Of a stretch of DNA of 64,000 nt, positions 1 through 10,401 are shown piece after piece; positions within the stretch are counted from its first letter, which is position 1, and each line of letters opens with the position of its first letter. A program made the position numbers and the translations under genes. Source of the stretch: Anagrus nilaparvatae (taxonomy: Eukaryota; Arthropoda; Insecta; Hymenoptera; Mymaridae); the NCBI GenBank assembly GCA_022575985.1, contig JAKSXM010000007.1, positions 68,602,501 through 68,666,500 on the forward strand, written 5' to 3'. Below the pieces are notes generated by a model that was not told the origin of the DNA, made no database searches, and saw nothing but the letters and a program-made list of their open reading frames with translations.

Positions 1-294
1 GAAAAATGAAGAAAAAAAATTTTAAACAATTGTTTTTTGTAAGATTAATTAAATATATTATTTGCTAATTCTAGTCAAACATACATTGAATTTTTATATT
101 ATATAACATAAATATAGTAATAGTGATAAATTAATTGTAAAACTCTCGATTACAAGGTGCATTTTACGAAGTAATAAATGTAAAAGTTTTAAAAATTTAT
201 AAAACCTACTATTATTCATTTCTGAAGTTAAGGTCTCTAAGTATGCTACTATTTTGTCAACATGCACTACGAAACAGCCGTTTTACGAAATTAA
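1..294. other. AT-rich non-coding DNA
   Basis: I see no ORF, repeat unit or RNA-like structure in this stretch up to the first foldback element. Confidence 0.5.
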
Positions 295-808
295 GGTGGC
301 CCACGGTATTAGGTCCGTATATTTTAGGGTGACATCAGAGGGGGGCATAACTAATTGATTAAATTTTATTATTTATTTTGTAGATATGTGAATATTTAGA
401 AGTTATTATTAATAATAATGCATTTTCTTATATAATCAGTGCGGTGTAAACAAAATTTTTAAAATACAAAAAATTTTATTGAATGGGGCCCGCGACTAAA
501 ATTAAGTGTTTATAATTTGATCGGCAACTATTGTATTTTTTTCTTGGAAAAGTTTCTATTTTTGTTAAATAACACGTTTGTACAATTTTATCTAAAAAGA
601 TTCGTTATTGAATTAGTACGGAGTAAAACAATATCAACTCCCATAAGAACGCGGTGTTAAACTTAAAAATTTTCAGTTACTTATTTCTTTCTTAATTGAT
701 CGGGAACCTGAGTATTTTTTGGGATCAATGGATTTGTTTTTTAATTATCTTCATCTCCAGTAAATTTTACTTCATATTATTCGTTTTTCATAAACTCCGT
801 GAGCCACC
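295..808. mobile_element. TTAA-flanked foldback MITE, about 514 bp
   Basis: The ends are inverted copies: GGTGGCCCACGG on the left and CCGTGAGCCACC on the right, one mismatch apart. TTAA lies directly outside both (291-294 and 809-812), as expected for a TTAA target duplication. TTAA targets are typical of the piggyBac superfamily, but these termini start GG rather than the usual CC, so the family is uncertain. The interior is non-coding and contains two related GCGGTGT-AAAC phrases. Confidence 0.55.
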
Positions 809-812
809 TTAA

Positions 813-2576
813 AAGCTGCCAAAATATCCACTAAGAGTTTTAGAAATCAGATTTGATAAATATATTCAATAATAATATAATTATTCTAAGTACCTATATA
901 TAGTCCCAAATCAAAATATAATTATTTAGCTAAATAGCTAAATCTTGTATGATAAAAATTTTTGTCATTTTTAAAGTATCAACAAAAATTTAAGTACTGT
1001 AAACTTGATAACATCATCCTATAAAAAATCATTTGTTTTATTGAAATAAAAATAATTTAAGTAACACGAATTGAAATTACAATTATATGTATAAATTTTC
1101 TTCGATATGAGTCAATTCATGTAATCTAATCCAAAATTGAATTTGTTTCACACGAAAAAGGTAAATTTTTTATATTTACAAATGATAATTTAAAAAAATA
1201 ATCAAGAAAATATCACCAATTTTTAGGAGATAGTTCAAAATTTTCTTATTTTTCTGTAAAATTTTTTATATTTTGGGGTTGTATAAAAATTAAGCAAAAA
1301 CCTAGTAGTCAAACTTGTCCAGTTGATATAGATTCCCTCATTTATATTGAAATAAATTATAATATTTTAAACCTAATTTAAATTTGTTTCGCAATTTTTA
1401 CGGATAAATACAAGTTGCATAGCGGATTTCGTGGAATTTAAAATTGAAAGTTAACAAAATTTTTTTGTTATCTAACAGTAAAAAAAATTCTTTTTAGGTT
1501 AAATAATGAATTTTATAAATATTTGATAGAAATTTCAAAAAGAATTTTGTAAAAAAGATATTCTTACATAAAAACAAATTATGTCCTAAATTAAAATTTT
1601 ACTGTTAGAATAATTATCGGATTTAAGATTTTATAATTTTTTGTTTCAACCTTTCCACAAAGGACAAAAAAATTTTCCATGAATAAAATAAATGATGATT
1701 AAAAGAATTATGTTTCACATTTTTCGTTATATAAATCAATGAAATTGTTTTACGTATATTGAAAATATTGACAAATTCTGATAAATATATTTAAAATTTA
1801 AAATTTATGTAAAAGAGCCTCGAGCTCATTAATAATGAAATAAATATAAATAAATAAAATATTTCAATTTTCATAATATATAGAATTCATTTCAAAATTA
1901 AATCATTTTTAAAATGGTTATTTTACTTTTATCTGTAACAAATATACATTTCACTAAATAGAAGAAAGTTTTGACTTATTTCTTATCCTCGACAAAGAAA
2001 AAAAGGATACAACCCTATATTGGCCAAAATTAATCAATAATAAAAAATTAATTAATCATAATTAATCAATAAATAAACAATACTCAGAACAGGTTTGTAC
2101 ATGTACACAACCAACTTGCTTAAAACATGTTTATGTTTACTGACTATATTAAAAAAAACGTTATACATGGCCCTTCAATGGCCCATTAAATAGGAATTAT
2201 GGGGCTATGCAATTTCTTTTATGGGGTTTTCAGGTCAAGTTAAGAGGCTTTGCAAGTATTTATGAGTGATGTAGCACTTTTCCCATAACTCAAATTTGAA
2301 AAGCGTTAACCATCTTATTATTTTATTGATTTTGATTTCTAAAGTTTCTTTATTGATAATATTTTTGACATAGATACATAAATTGTTTATATATTTATGC
2401 TATATTTTATATTTTACGTTCCCTAGCCTATATATAAGCTCTATACGTATTTAATATTAATGTTTTTATTTTTAAATTTTAAAAGTAGTTAGTTAGTTGG
2501 TAGTTTTTATATTTATTATAATATTTTTAATGATAAAATTTGAATAAACTATATTAGTTACATGAATAAATGTAAA
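813..2576. other. AT-rich non-coding DNA
   Basis: There are no supportable genes. The stretch is dominated by A/T runs and TAATTAATC-type short direct repeats near 2030-2075. I recognise no mobile element ends. Confidence 0.5.
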
Positions 2577-3089
2577 AAGAAGTACCGCAGCAATTAGTGG
2601 TAAATAAAATAAATAAAAATTAATAATAAAATAATATTTATTATTTTTTTGATAAAATAGGCCAATAACTCATAAAAAAATTAATTTTAAAGAAAATATT
2701 TTGGACCATAACCTCCTTTGCTAAAAACAGACCTATGTGGCAAGCTGCTGATCATCTGAGCACAATTAAAAATTTTCTGCCTATAATTTGCCTCCAATTA
2801 ACCACATACTCTCATCATGCCGAAGTAATTTATAAACTGTTAAAATACGCAAATAATAGCAATTTAAAATATTAACAATACTTGCACTTTTAGCTTGTTT
2901 TTGAAATAATCTTTGATTTTCAATATTTTCTTCTTGTATTCGTCATTTTTAGAAAATAATTTAGTTTTGAATTTATAATTACAATTTAGAAAATCTTTTC
3001 AAATCCGACGATTATAATGCTAACGATAAATTTTTTTGTTTGTTTGTTACAGGTTCAATTTAAAACCACCAATTGCTGCGGTACTTCTT
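2577..3089. mobile_element. Short foldback MITE, about 510 bp
   Basis: The terminal inverted repeat reads AAGAAGTACCGCAGCAATT then RGTGGT on both ends (2577-2601 and 3065-3089) with one mismatch. The interior is AT-rich and non-coding. No clear target duplication is visible, so the family is unassigned. Confidence 0.55.
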
Positions 3090-3299
3090 CTGGCTTAGTA
3101 AAAAATAAATATACATATTTTTGCAACTAAGATCTTTTTTTACAAGTTAATAAATTATTTTTGTAAATAAATTGTACAAAGCTAAAATTTTTAAAATAAA
3201 TTTTTTGTCAGTAAAAAATTGTTTTTATTTAAAATAACTTGTTGACCTCATTTTCTGATTAAAATTTGAAATTTGAATTAAGAGTTGAAAAAAGCTAAG

Positions 3300-3590
3300 T
3301 TTAAACGTTTTATTTATTTATTTGGCCCATATAATATTTATATATGGGAAATGATCTCTGGCGATATATGGGAATCCTTTTTCCCATATATGGCTCGTAC
3401 AATCTAAAATTACGCGGGAATGCTTAAAACAGCAAAAATTGCCGGTTAGAAATATGCCATTATGAATCGGCCATTTTGATTTTTAAAAATCTGTCTTCAA
3501 AATCATGATCAGCGACCCCGAAAACCTAACTAGGGTACCAAAATTAGGCTCAATCAGCAATTGCTTTCAAGAATTTACCTGTCTTGCTTA
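3300..3590. other. Palindromic CCCATATA stretch and shared module
   Basis: Several near-palindromic CCCATATA/TATATGGG phrases lie between 3325 and 3395. At about 3505-3530 the phrase GATCAGCGACCC then CGAAAACC matches the module found in the arrays at 8.0, 13.8-15.1 and 60.8-61.8 kb. No gene is visible. Confidence 0.4.
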
Positions 3591-3595
3591 TTTTT

Positions 3596-3768
3596 TGCCC
3601 ATTTTTTATGATATAGCGTTCATTACTCGAAACTGGTCATCCGAAAGTGAATGAAACCTTTAAAATCGGTTTCAGTGACCAAAAATACATACGTTTCACT
3701 GAGGTACATCCATTCTCGCACTAATAAAATTTTTGGATGCATTTAACATTGCTGGCGCCTTGACTATA
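3596..3768. mobile_element. Solo end of the TAGTCAAGGCGCCAGC MITE family
   Basis: The segment ends GGATGCATTTAACATTGCTG then GCGCCTTGACTA, nearly identical to the right end of the 22.64-24.73 kb element. It also shares the inner AGTGACCAAAAATAC phrase and the GATATAGCGT phrase with that element. No matching left end is seen here, so this is a truncated or solo end. It abuts the 3' side of the Jockey-like LINE. Confidence 0.6.
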
Positions 3769-3907
3769 AATACAAAACTAAAAAATTTTCATATTTACAG
3801 CTTTGGACCTTAGAAACTAAATAACAAAAAGTATTATGTATTGCTCGCACTTTGCATGTAGCCGTCCCGGTGAAAAAAGGCATCACTGTCGCACTAAGTA
3901 AAGTGCA

Positions 3908-4279
3908 TCAGGGTTGCCGCTCTTCACCTGGAAAGCTGTGGGTATAATTATTAGATAAGGATGTGATAATGTGATGAAGTCTGTATTTGACTTTAAAAGG
4001 AGCTATATTTTTTGTTAATTTTCCAATATTTTTAAGTATTTCATTATTAGATAATTGTGAATTAAAGAAATTTTTCGTGAGTTTATGAATGGATTCTTTA
4101 AGGGAATCTATTTTAAGGTCTATTCTGATTTGTACGTTAGTTACTGTCGGGTCTGTATTTCTAATCATTATTAGTATTTTATTTTGTACTTTTTCAATTT
4201 TTTTGTAATTCAAATAAGAGCTCAATGCTGGGGCAGCATAAAGCATTACTGGCCTTATTATTATTTTATATAAAAGCAT
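3908..4279 (-). pseudogene. LINE ORF2, C-terminal tail
   Basis: The 123-residue stretch begins YKIIIRPVMLYAAPALSS and continues with a KIEKVQNKIL-type phrase, the conserved region after the RT thumb in Jockey-like LINEs. It ends with a stop at 3908. It follows the RT block in the same orientation after a short gap with broken frames, so it is the natural C-terminus of the same ORF2. Confidence 0.75.
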
Positions 4280-4559
4280 TTTGTTATTTGTACTTAATGT
4301 ACTTTTTCTGTTTAATAAGTTGTAGAGTAATGATAAAGTAGCATAATCTTATTTAGAGCGCGCTATACTAGTATGATGTGTGAAATTTATCTTTTTATCA
4401 AGGTTTATGCCTCGGTATTTGACCAAATTTTTCGGCTTAATGTCAATATTATGAATAAATATTGATTTCGGTGTTTCTTTCTTTTTTCGGGAAAAGAGTA
4501 TTAATTCTGTTTTTGCTTCATTTATTTTAATTTTCCAAGTATTATAGAATTCTCAAAGT

Positions 4560-5838
4560 GTCGAAAAGTATTGTCAATTGCTACGGACTTTTTCCAGGAA
4601 CTTGAAAGAATTGCAGTATCGTCTGCAAATAGTGCTAACATAGTTTTATTATTTTTAGGAATGCTATTGATGTAAAAATAAACAAGAGATACCTAAGGAT
4701 GGATCCTTGAAGCACTCCTGCTTTTATTTTACGAGATTTCGATTTTTATTTTCTATTGCTGCTTTAAAGCTTCGATTTTTTAAATAGTTTAAAATTATCT
4801 TGATAATATAAATATCAATGGCAAAATCATAAAGTTTACGTATAAGCCCTTTGTGCCAAATTGTGTCAAATGCCTTTTCAAAATCTAATAGTATCATTGC
4901 AGTTGGCTTGTTAATGATGAAATTATTATTAACTAAATCAGGGATACAGATGAGTTGTTGCACTGTACGGTGCTTTGATCGAAATCCAAATTGCTCCGAT
5001 ATAAGGGTTTTATTTTCATTTAGGAAAGCCAATAATCTATTGTGTATTACTTTTTCAAATAATTGCCCATTGTTGGTAGTAAACTGATAGGCCTGTAGAT
5101 TTGTGGTAATGTTTTGTCTTTTCCCGGTTTTTCGAAAGATAGAATATTGGCTTTCTTCCACGATTTTGGGAAGTAACTTAGTTGAAAACAATTATTTATA
5201 ATGTTGGTTATTTGAACAACGGCTTTGTTGGGTAGCTGTTTAAGTACAATATTTTGTATCCCATTGGACCCGGGTGCCTTTTTAGGTTTCAGCTTTTTAA
5301 TTATCATTCGAATTTTTTAAGGAGACGTAAATTTAATTTTATTTCGATTTATTTTTTGCTTTTTAATTTTATCAAATTCAGCATCTATTTTAACATTATA
5401 CACTTTATTACCAAAATCTTTAGTTAATGAATGAACTCTTTCATAATGATCCGCTAATTAGCTTTATCTTTATCTCCGTAAACGGGAACGTTAGTTCCAT
5501 TTAGGATAGGTATTTTATTTGAACTTTTATTGGTAAAATTTCCAAATTCAGTTGTCGCGAGGTGTTAATTTTTGTAATTTTCTTTGCCACAAAATATTAC
5601 TAGTTTCTGTAAATTTTTGTTTGATGAATTTGGTTATTTTATTTTTAATTTGATTGTATTTGATGTCTCGAGTTATTTGAAATATTTTGCGGAAATAATT
5701 TCTAGTTTTTATAAGATCTTTAATATCCAGATCTTCTATTTGATTATTGTTGATATGTTTAATTTTTGCATTACGAATAGATTTTAATTGCATGTTGTAG
5801 TGTAGATGAAAGTTTTTAAACTGATTTATTAATGTCAT
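4560..5838 (-). pseudogene. LINE ORF2, reverse transcriptase domain
   Basis: Three overlapping frames hold the domain. From 5838 to 5548 lies the pre-RT linker. From 5307 to 5047 is KKLKPKKAPGSNGIQNIVLK with YRPISLLPTMG, the RT 1-2 motifs. From 5191 to 4724 are EQFGFRSKHRTVQQL and LLDFEKAFDTIWHKGL, which holds the first catalytic Asp. The catalytic FADD box is encoded at 4619-4630 in ALFADDTAIL, beyond the stop at 4724. At least three frame breaks separate these parts, so the gene is dead although the active-site residues survive. The motif spellings fit the Jockey clade. Confidence 0.85.
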
Positions 5839-5884
5839 TTTTGTTTTTGTAAATAAAATCTATTGTATAATTTTCATTTATGTA

Positions 5885-6235
5885 CTATCTAAATTTAGTC
5901 CAGTTTGCTTTATTGTAATTTATAAATTTTCTCTTTTTACTGTATTTTATTTTTTCATTTATTTTAAGAATTATTGGATTATGGTCTGAGTTAAGTTTGT
6001 CTACCGACTCTATGTTTATGTTTGTTATATTTTTAATTAGGGATATGTCAATAATGCTTTGTTTTTGATCAGAATTTGATGGAAAATAAGTAGGATCATC
6101 AGGCGGAATCAATACATACCTTAAATAATTATTTAAAAATTTATTTAATCTTGTTCCGTTGCAATTGTTGGCTTCACAGTTCCAAATCTTGTATCTTGAA
6201 TTAATGTCACCTATGATGATTACCTTGTTTGCCAA
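5885..6235 (-). pseudogene. LINE ORF2, APE endonuclease C-terminal half
   Basis: This 116-codon open stretch carries GDINSRYKIWNCEA near its start and SDHNPIIL about 30 residues before its end. These are the conserved GD-N and SDH-P signatures of apurinic-type endonucleases that nick target DNA in LINE retrotransposition. The N-terminal half of the domain lies upstream (about 6235-6500) in broken frames. The segment ends with a KANWTKFR-like linker toward the reverse transcriptase. Confidence 0.8.
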
Positions 6236-6699
6236 ATCAAGCAGATGATTAAGTGTATCTTCTTCAATGGAATCTTGCCCAACGTAAACACTGAATAAAC
6301 TTATATTCTGAATTTCATCCCAAGAACTTTAAAGTTTTCGTTTGTAGTTTGAGTGTATATTTCGGAGCTTCTAATTTTATTAGAAGTAAATAAGTATTCG
6401 ACCTCCTAGATTACGAATTTTATCAGTAGTTTGTCCACTAGGTAGTCTATCTTTTCTTGTAGCATATATAGCCTTGGATATGTATTACATGTATGTATTA
6501 TGTATTATGTATTATGTATTACAATTATGTATTACATGTTACTCTATTAGTTAATTTACTTTCATTTATATTATTAAGATCTATATTATTAACTGCGATA
6601 AAGTCTTTGAGTTCTTGTAGTTTTGTTCGAATTCCATTAGATTCCAATATACTACTTTGAGTTGGCAGTTTCTTGAATTATCCATCATTAAAAAAGGAG

Positions 6700-7869
6700 G
6701 AAAATACTTGTAAATTATCTGCCTACGAGTTACAGGTTTTCAGTTTGTCTTTAAGATTTCTTACTTGTTCAATCATTTTGGATATGTTACATATCTGATT
6801 TAATTATAATATTTCACTTTTTAAAGTGTTGAAGTCATCAACAGTTGCTTTAAAACTATTAGTTGTATTATTTTAATTAGAGTTTGAAATTGTATATTCA
6901 GTCCATTGGGGCTGTAGAGATGGTTTTTGGACTTGTCATCTTGGTTCCGGAATTAGATTTGAGTTAGGTTTTTGTTATAATTTCTTACTTGTTTTATTAT
7001 TTGATTTTGATCAAATTTCTTCTAGGTTTTCCAATTTCGCAACATGCATTGGACATTTAGAATAATTTGCTAGGTGTTCACCTTTGCATTTTACACACTT
7101 TGGATTTTCCTTAGGTTGTTTATTACATTCTGCAGTTTTGTGCTCTTCAGGGCATTTTACACACTTTCGAGTCTTGAAACATTTACTTAATCCATGGCCG
7201 AATTCTTGACAGTTATGACACTGCGTAATCCCTCTGTACTTATCCCATCTGGTATGGAACACATATACCTGATTTTACTAACATCGTTTAAAATAACGTG
7301 GTTATTGAATGTAGCTAAAAACATCGGAGCCTCTAATATGGGCTTTTTTAGTTTCATTTTTACATATTTTAATGTTTCAAAGCCTTGTAAGTTTAAGTCT
7401 TCCAGTATTTATTGGATTTCTAGATTAGCTAGACCTTTAAGCTTTAGGTGTTTAGGTTTTTCTGAATTCAGTGCATATGAAAAATGTTCTTGTGTGAAAA
7501 AAATGAATTTTTGTGTGTTAATACTGATAAAAGTTGATCATATTTTTCTTGATCAGACAAAAAAACTTTGAAGCCCTCTTTACCAAATTTAAATTTTGCT
7601 TCTGCATCTAGTGAATCTAGGATTGATTTTGTAAATTACACCGGAGTTCTTAATTTACTGGTAATCACGATAAGTGGTACTTAGACTGTGAGACTTTCTT
7701 TGATATTCTCTAATCCGCTTATTTCACTACTAGCATCGGAGCCTTGCATACACTCTTCATTTTGTTCATTTTCATGTTGGCCATTAGAATATTTGCGCTT
7801 TTCAGCACCATTAGGCTGACTATTATTGCCTGAATATTCCTTTCTTCTGTTGCCTCTCCCCCAAGACAT
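6700..7869 (-). pseudogene. LINE ORF1 (gag-like, zinc-knuckle protein), broken
   Basis: The likely start is the ATG at 7869 (MSWGRGNRRKEYS). An acidic, polar N-terminal stretch ends at a stop near 7681. Other frames continue the protein toward 7262, where the C-terminal part is readable. It shows CHNCQEFGHGLSKC (C-x2-C-x4-H-x4-C), then CVKCPEEHKTAEC and CVKCKGEHLANYSKC, a triple knuckle typical of Jockey-clade gag proteins that bind the element RNA. The readable end is ...VAKLENLEEI at 7011, and coding-like sequence runs on weakly to about 6700. Several frameshifts are needed to join the parts, so no functional protein is made. Confidence 0.8.
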
Positions 7870-7929
7870 CTTAAAAAAAAAAAAAAAAATTTTGGGCTCG
7901 TAACTGGTCATTTTTTATTTAAAAATACC

Positions 7930-8515
7930 CTTAAATTAAGAAAATCATCCTCAAAAAGGATGTTTTTAATAATTTCTCATAATGAGCCTTATGTATTTAC
8001 AAAAAACAACTTTTTAAGTGACCCAAAAAACCTGCATTCACCAAATCTAGACACTCAAAGTGTGAATACATCAAGTTTTGCTAATTTAATGTTAAATCAC
8101 CAACTTTGCATAGTTTAGACCCCAGAATTCTATCAGCAACCCGAAAAACCATGATACACTAAATCTATAACACTCAAAGTGCGAATACATAAAAATTACC
8201 CATTTTTAAAGGTAGTTTTTGCTAATTCAAGGATGATGCGCCAATTTTTCATAATTAGTACCCAGAATTCGTAATCAGTGACATAAAAATTCTATATACT
8301 AAATCTGGACACTCACAGTGTGAATACATAAAAATTCCCCCTTTTTAGGAGTAGTTTTTGCTGATTTAAAGGCAAAGCGCTCATTACGTACATAAATTAC
8401 TCCGAGATTCGTGATCAGTGACCCGAAAAACCTATACAAGACCAAATCTGGCGACAGTCCGAAACTAAACAACCAAAACCGTGATTTGTCTGGAGTATAT
8501 TACTCCTTCTTCGTT
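7930..8515 (-). repeat. Degenerate tandem array, about 150-bp units, end of a MITE
   Basis: Three to four diverged units each carry GTGACCC-AAAAAACC, AAATCTGGACACTCA and AGTGTGAATACATA. In reverse complement this is the GGTTTTTTGGGTCGCTGAT module seen at 13.8-15.1 and 60.8-61.8 kb. The array ends at about 8498 in GTCTGGAGTATA, matching the terminal CTGGAGTA of the 13.72-15.14 kb element, so it is probably an old, end-truncated relative of that family. Confidence 0.6.
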
Positions 8516-8616
8516 GTGTAAATATTTATATGTATTTACATGTTGGTGGATGGGTAAATATTCTTTGCCGATTTTTTTTTTTACTAGTTGTCAATAATAT
8601 CCATATTCCAATTCTC

Positions 8617-8842
8617 AGAGGCCGTCATAATTGCCCTTAGTAGGGAAAAAGCATAAAAAATGTCGAGACCTTCTTTATTAGTAAAAATATACGCGCAGCC
8701 TCTGACCCCCCTCCTAAAATCGTGGATTTACCCCCCCGCTCCCAAATTTCTGGAACTGCCCTTGTTGCTTGAGGAACTGTAGTGCCAATAATTTGGTAGC
8801 GTTTTTAATATAATAGTGGGCAATAATGACAGCCTGGCCTCT
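8617..8842. mobile_element. Foldback MITE with AGAGGCC ends
   Basis: Left AGAGGCCGTCATAATTGCCC and right GGGCAATAATGACAGCC then TGGCCTCT are inverted copies with small indels. The right inner part has TTGAGGAACTGTAGTGCC, related to a phrase shared by the elements at 24.5 and 55.7 kb. A related copy begins near 18037 (GAGAGGCCATTATAAATTA). No clean target duplication is visible. Confidence 0.5.
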
Positions 8843-9515
8843 ATGAATAAAATATTATTTATTAGTAATAATAATAGTCATTCTTGCCCGCAAGTATGTA
8901 AATATTTATTATATACCAAATAAGGCTACAGCGACTAATGCAAACAATGCGACGGATTACAGGCCCGTATTGTGGCGCAAATCGATACGATCGATGGTTT
9001 AAAGCCATTATTGCTCGCAAATGGAGAAAATAATATTAAAAAGTATTAAATATATTAAATAAAAAAATATATCCAATAAAAAAAAAGATTTGTGCCATTT
9101 TTTTTTTAATGAGTAAACAGAAACAGACGTAAAGATCCACGAATAAATTTTCAAATATACTTATATAATAGTAAAATAACAGATTTTCTATTTTTATTCA
9201 ACATAATTATTGTTTAATAACATACCCCACGAAGATAAAGATTTCAATGAAATTGTATTAAATTTGCTATATAAAGCGAATATAATTTTTCAATGGATTA
9301 TCGTAATCAAGAAAGTATAATTAAATTAATCAAATGAGACAAAATATATTGCTTGTTTTTTTATTTTTTTTATGCTTTATAAAACATAAATAAATCCTAA
9401 TTTTAATAATAATCATATAATTATTTACTTTTCAAAACATATATTTTTATTTACTTTATAATTGCGTATTTTTATTCTTTTATTAACAAGTATGAAAAAA
9501 ATATGGATAAACATA
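8843..9515. other. AT-rich DNA with a GC-richer repeat remnant
   Basis: At about 8925-9015 there is a GC-richer stretch (CGACGGATTACAGGCCCGTA and nearby) that resembles 18150-18215 in layout. The remainder is AT-rich with no gene. Confidence 0.35.
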
Positions 9516-9928
9516 CACAGAAAGAGAAATCACAGAAAGAGGTTTGAACCGTTCAAGTCGGTTATAGTAGGAATCGAATATAACTCTTACCATAAGAACG
9601 GAAAATTTTTATGCCTAGAACCGAGATTCACGGTTCTAAACCCTAGCTAAAAACCTTCTCTTAAAAAATTATTATTTTTTTCAAAATCAAAATTAATTAC
9701 AAATATGTTTTTTAATTTAATGTACGAGATTCGTAAAAGAAATATGAAAAATATTCTTACAACTAATTTTGATTTTGTAAAAAATAATAATTTTTTAAGA
9801 GAAGGTTTTTAACTAGTTATTTAGAACCGTGAGTCTCGGTTCAAGCATAAACATTTTCAGTTCTTATGGTAAGAGTAATATTCGGTTCCTACTGTAACCG
9901 ACTTGAACGGTTCAAACCTCTTTCTGTG
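9516..9928. mobile_element. TA-flanked foldback MITE, 413 bp
   Basis: Two arms of about 150 bp are inverted copies: CACAGAAAGAG and GGTTTGAACCGTTCAAG on the left, mirrored on the right. TA lies directly outside both ends (9514-9515 and 9929-9930), as in Tc1/mariner-type elements. The left end has a short local duplication of the terminal CACAGAAAGAG. A solo right end of the same family is at 51655-51835. The ORF read through the left arm is a palindrome artefact. Confidence 0.75.
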
Positions 9929-9929
9929 T

Positions 9930-10227
9930 AGGTTCAAAATAAAATCGACAAATAAAATGTTTTAAAAAAATTTCTACTACCTAACTCGTCAAAAATATCC
10001 ACCCACCAACGCAATCGAAAAGAACGCATTTTGCGAAAGAAAATTTTTATTTTATCCATGGGAGCAATAAAAAGAATGCCCCAGACCGCAGTTTATCTTG
10101 GAAAGAAAAATACTACTTTTTTGCCCGTTTTGTGTAATACTATTTTTTCTCTAAAATGGGCTGTAGCATAACAGTGCATAATCGGTGCATACATGACCAG
10201 TGCACCAAAAAACAAAGTTCAATGGTC
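9930..10227. other. AT-rich non-coding DNA
   Basis: I see nothing supportable between the two MITEs. Confidence 0.4.
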
Positions 10228-10395
10228 CAGGCACGAAGCCAGGATTTTTGTTTGGGAGGGGGCTCTAATGTAAATTAATATAATAATTTCCCCTTCCCAG
10301 CTGGATTTCGCCCCTATTTTCGAAAAATACATTTAAAAAAAATTTCGGTGGGGAGGGCTAAAGCCCCCGAGCCCCTCCTTGGCTATACGTACCTG
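10228..10395. mobile_element. Short MITE with CAGG...CCTG ends and a 6-bp duplication
   Basis: The left end CAGGCACGAAGCCAGG and right end CCTTGGCTATACGTACCTG are imperfect inverted copies. ATGGTC stands directly outside both ends, a perfect 6-bp direct repeat at 10222-10227 and 10396-10401. Inside, GGGAGGGGGCT and AAAGCCCCCGAGCCCC form a second GC-rich inverted pair. The transposase family is not clear; 6-bp duplications are uncommon among cut-and-paste elements. Confidence 0.6.
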
Positions 10396-10401
10396 ATGGT
10401 C

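Larger units (their letters stand above)
3850..7890 (-). mobile_element. Decayed Jockey-clade LINE (non-LTR retrotransposon)
   Basis: On the minus strand the coding order is gag with three zinc knuckles, APE-type endonuclease, reverse transcriptase and the usual C-terminal tail, which is the Jockey-clade arrangement. Every domain is broken by frameshifts and stops, so the copy is dead. The 5' side lies close to the gag start (ATG at 7869, preceded by an A-run on the plus strand). The 3' side is near 3850; I see no convincing poly(A) tail or target duplication. The length, roughly 4 kb, suggests a nearly full-length but old copy. Confidence 0.85.
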
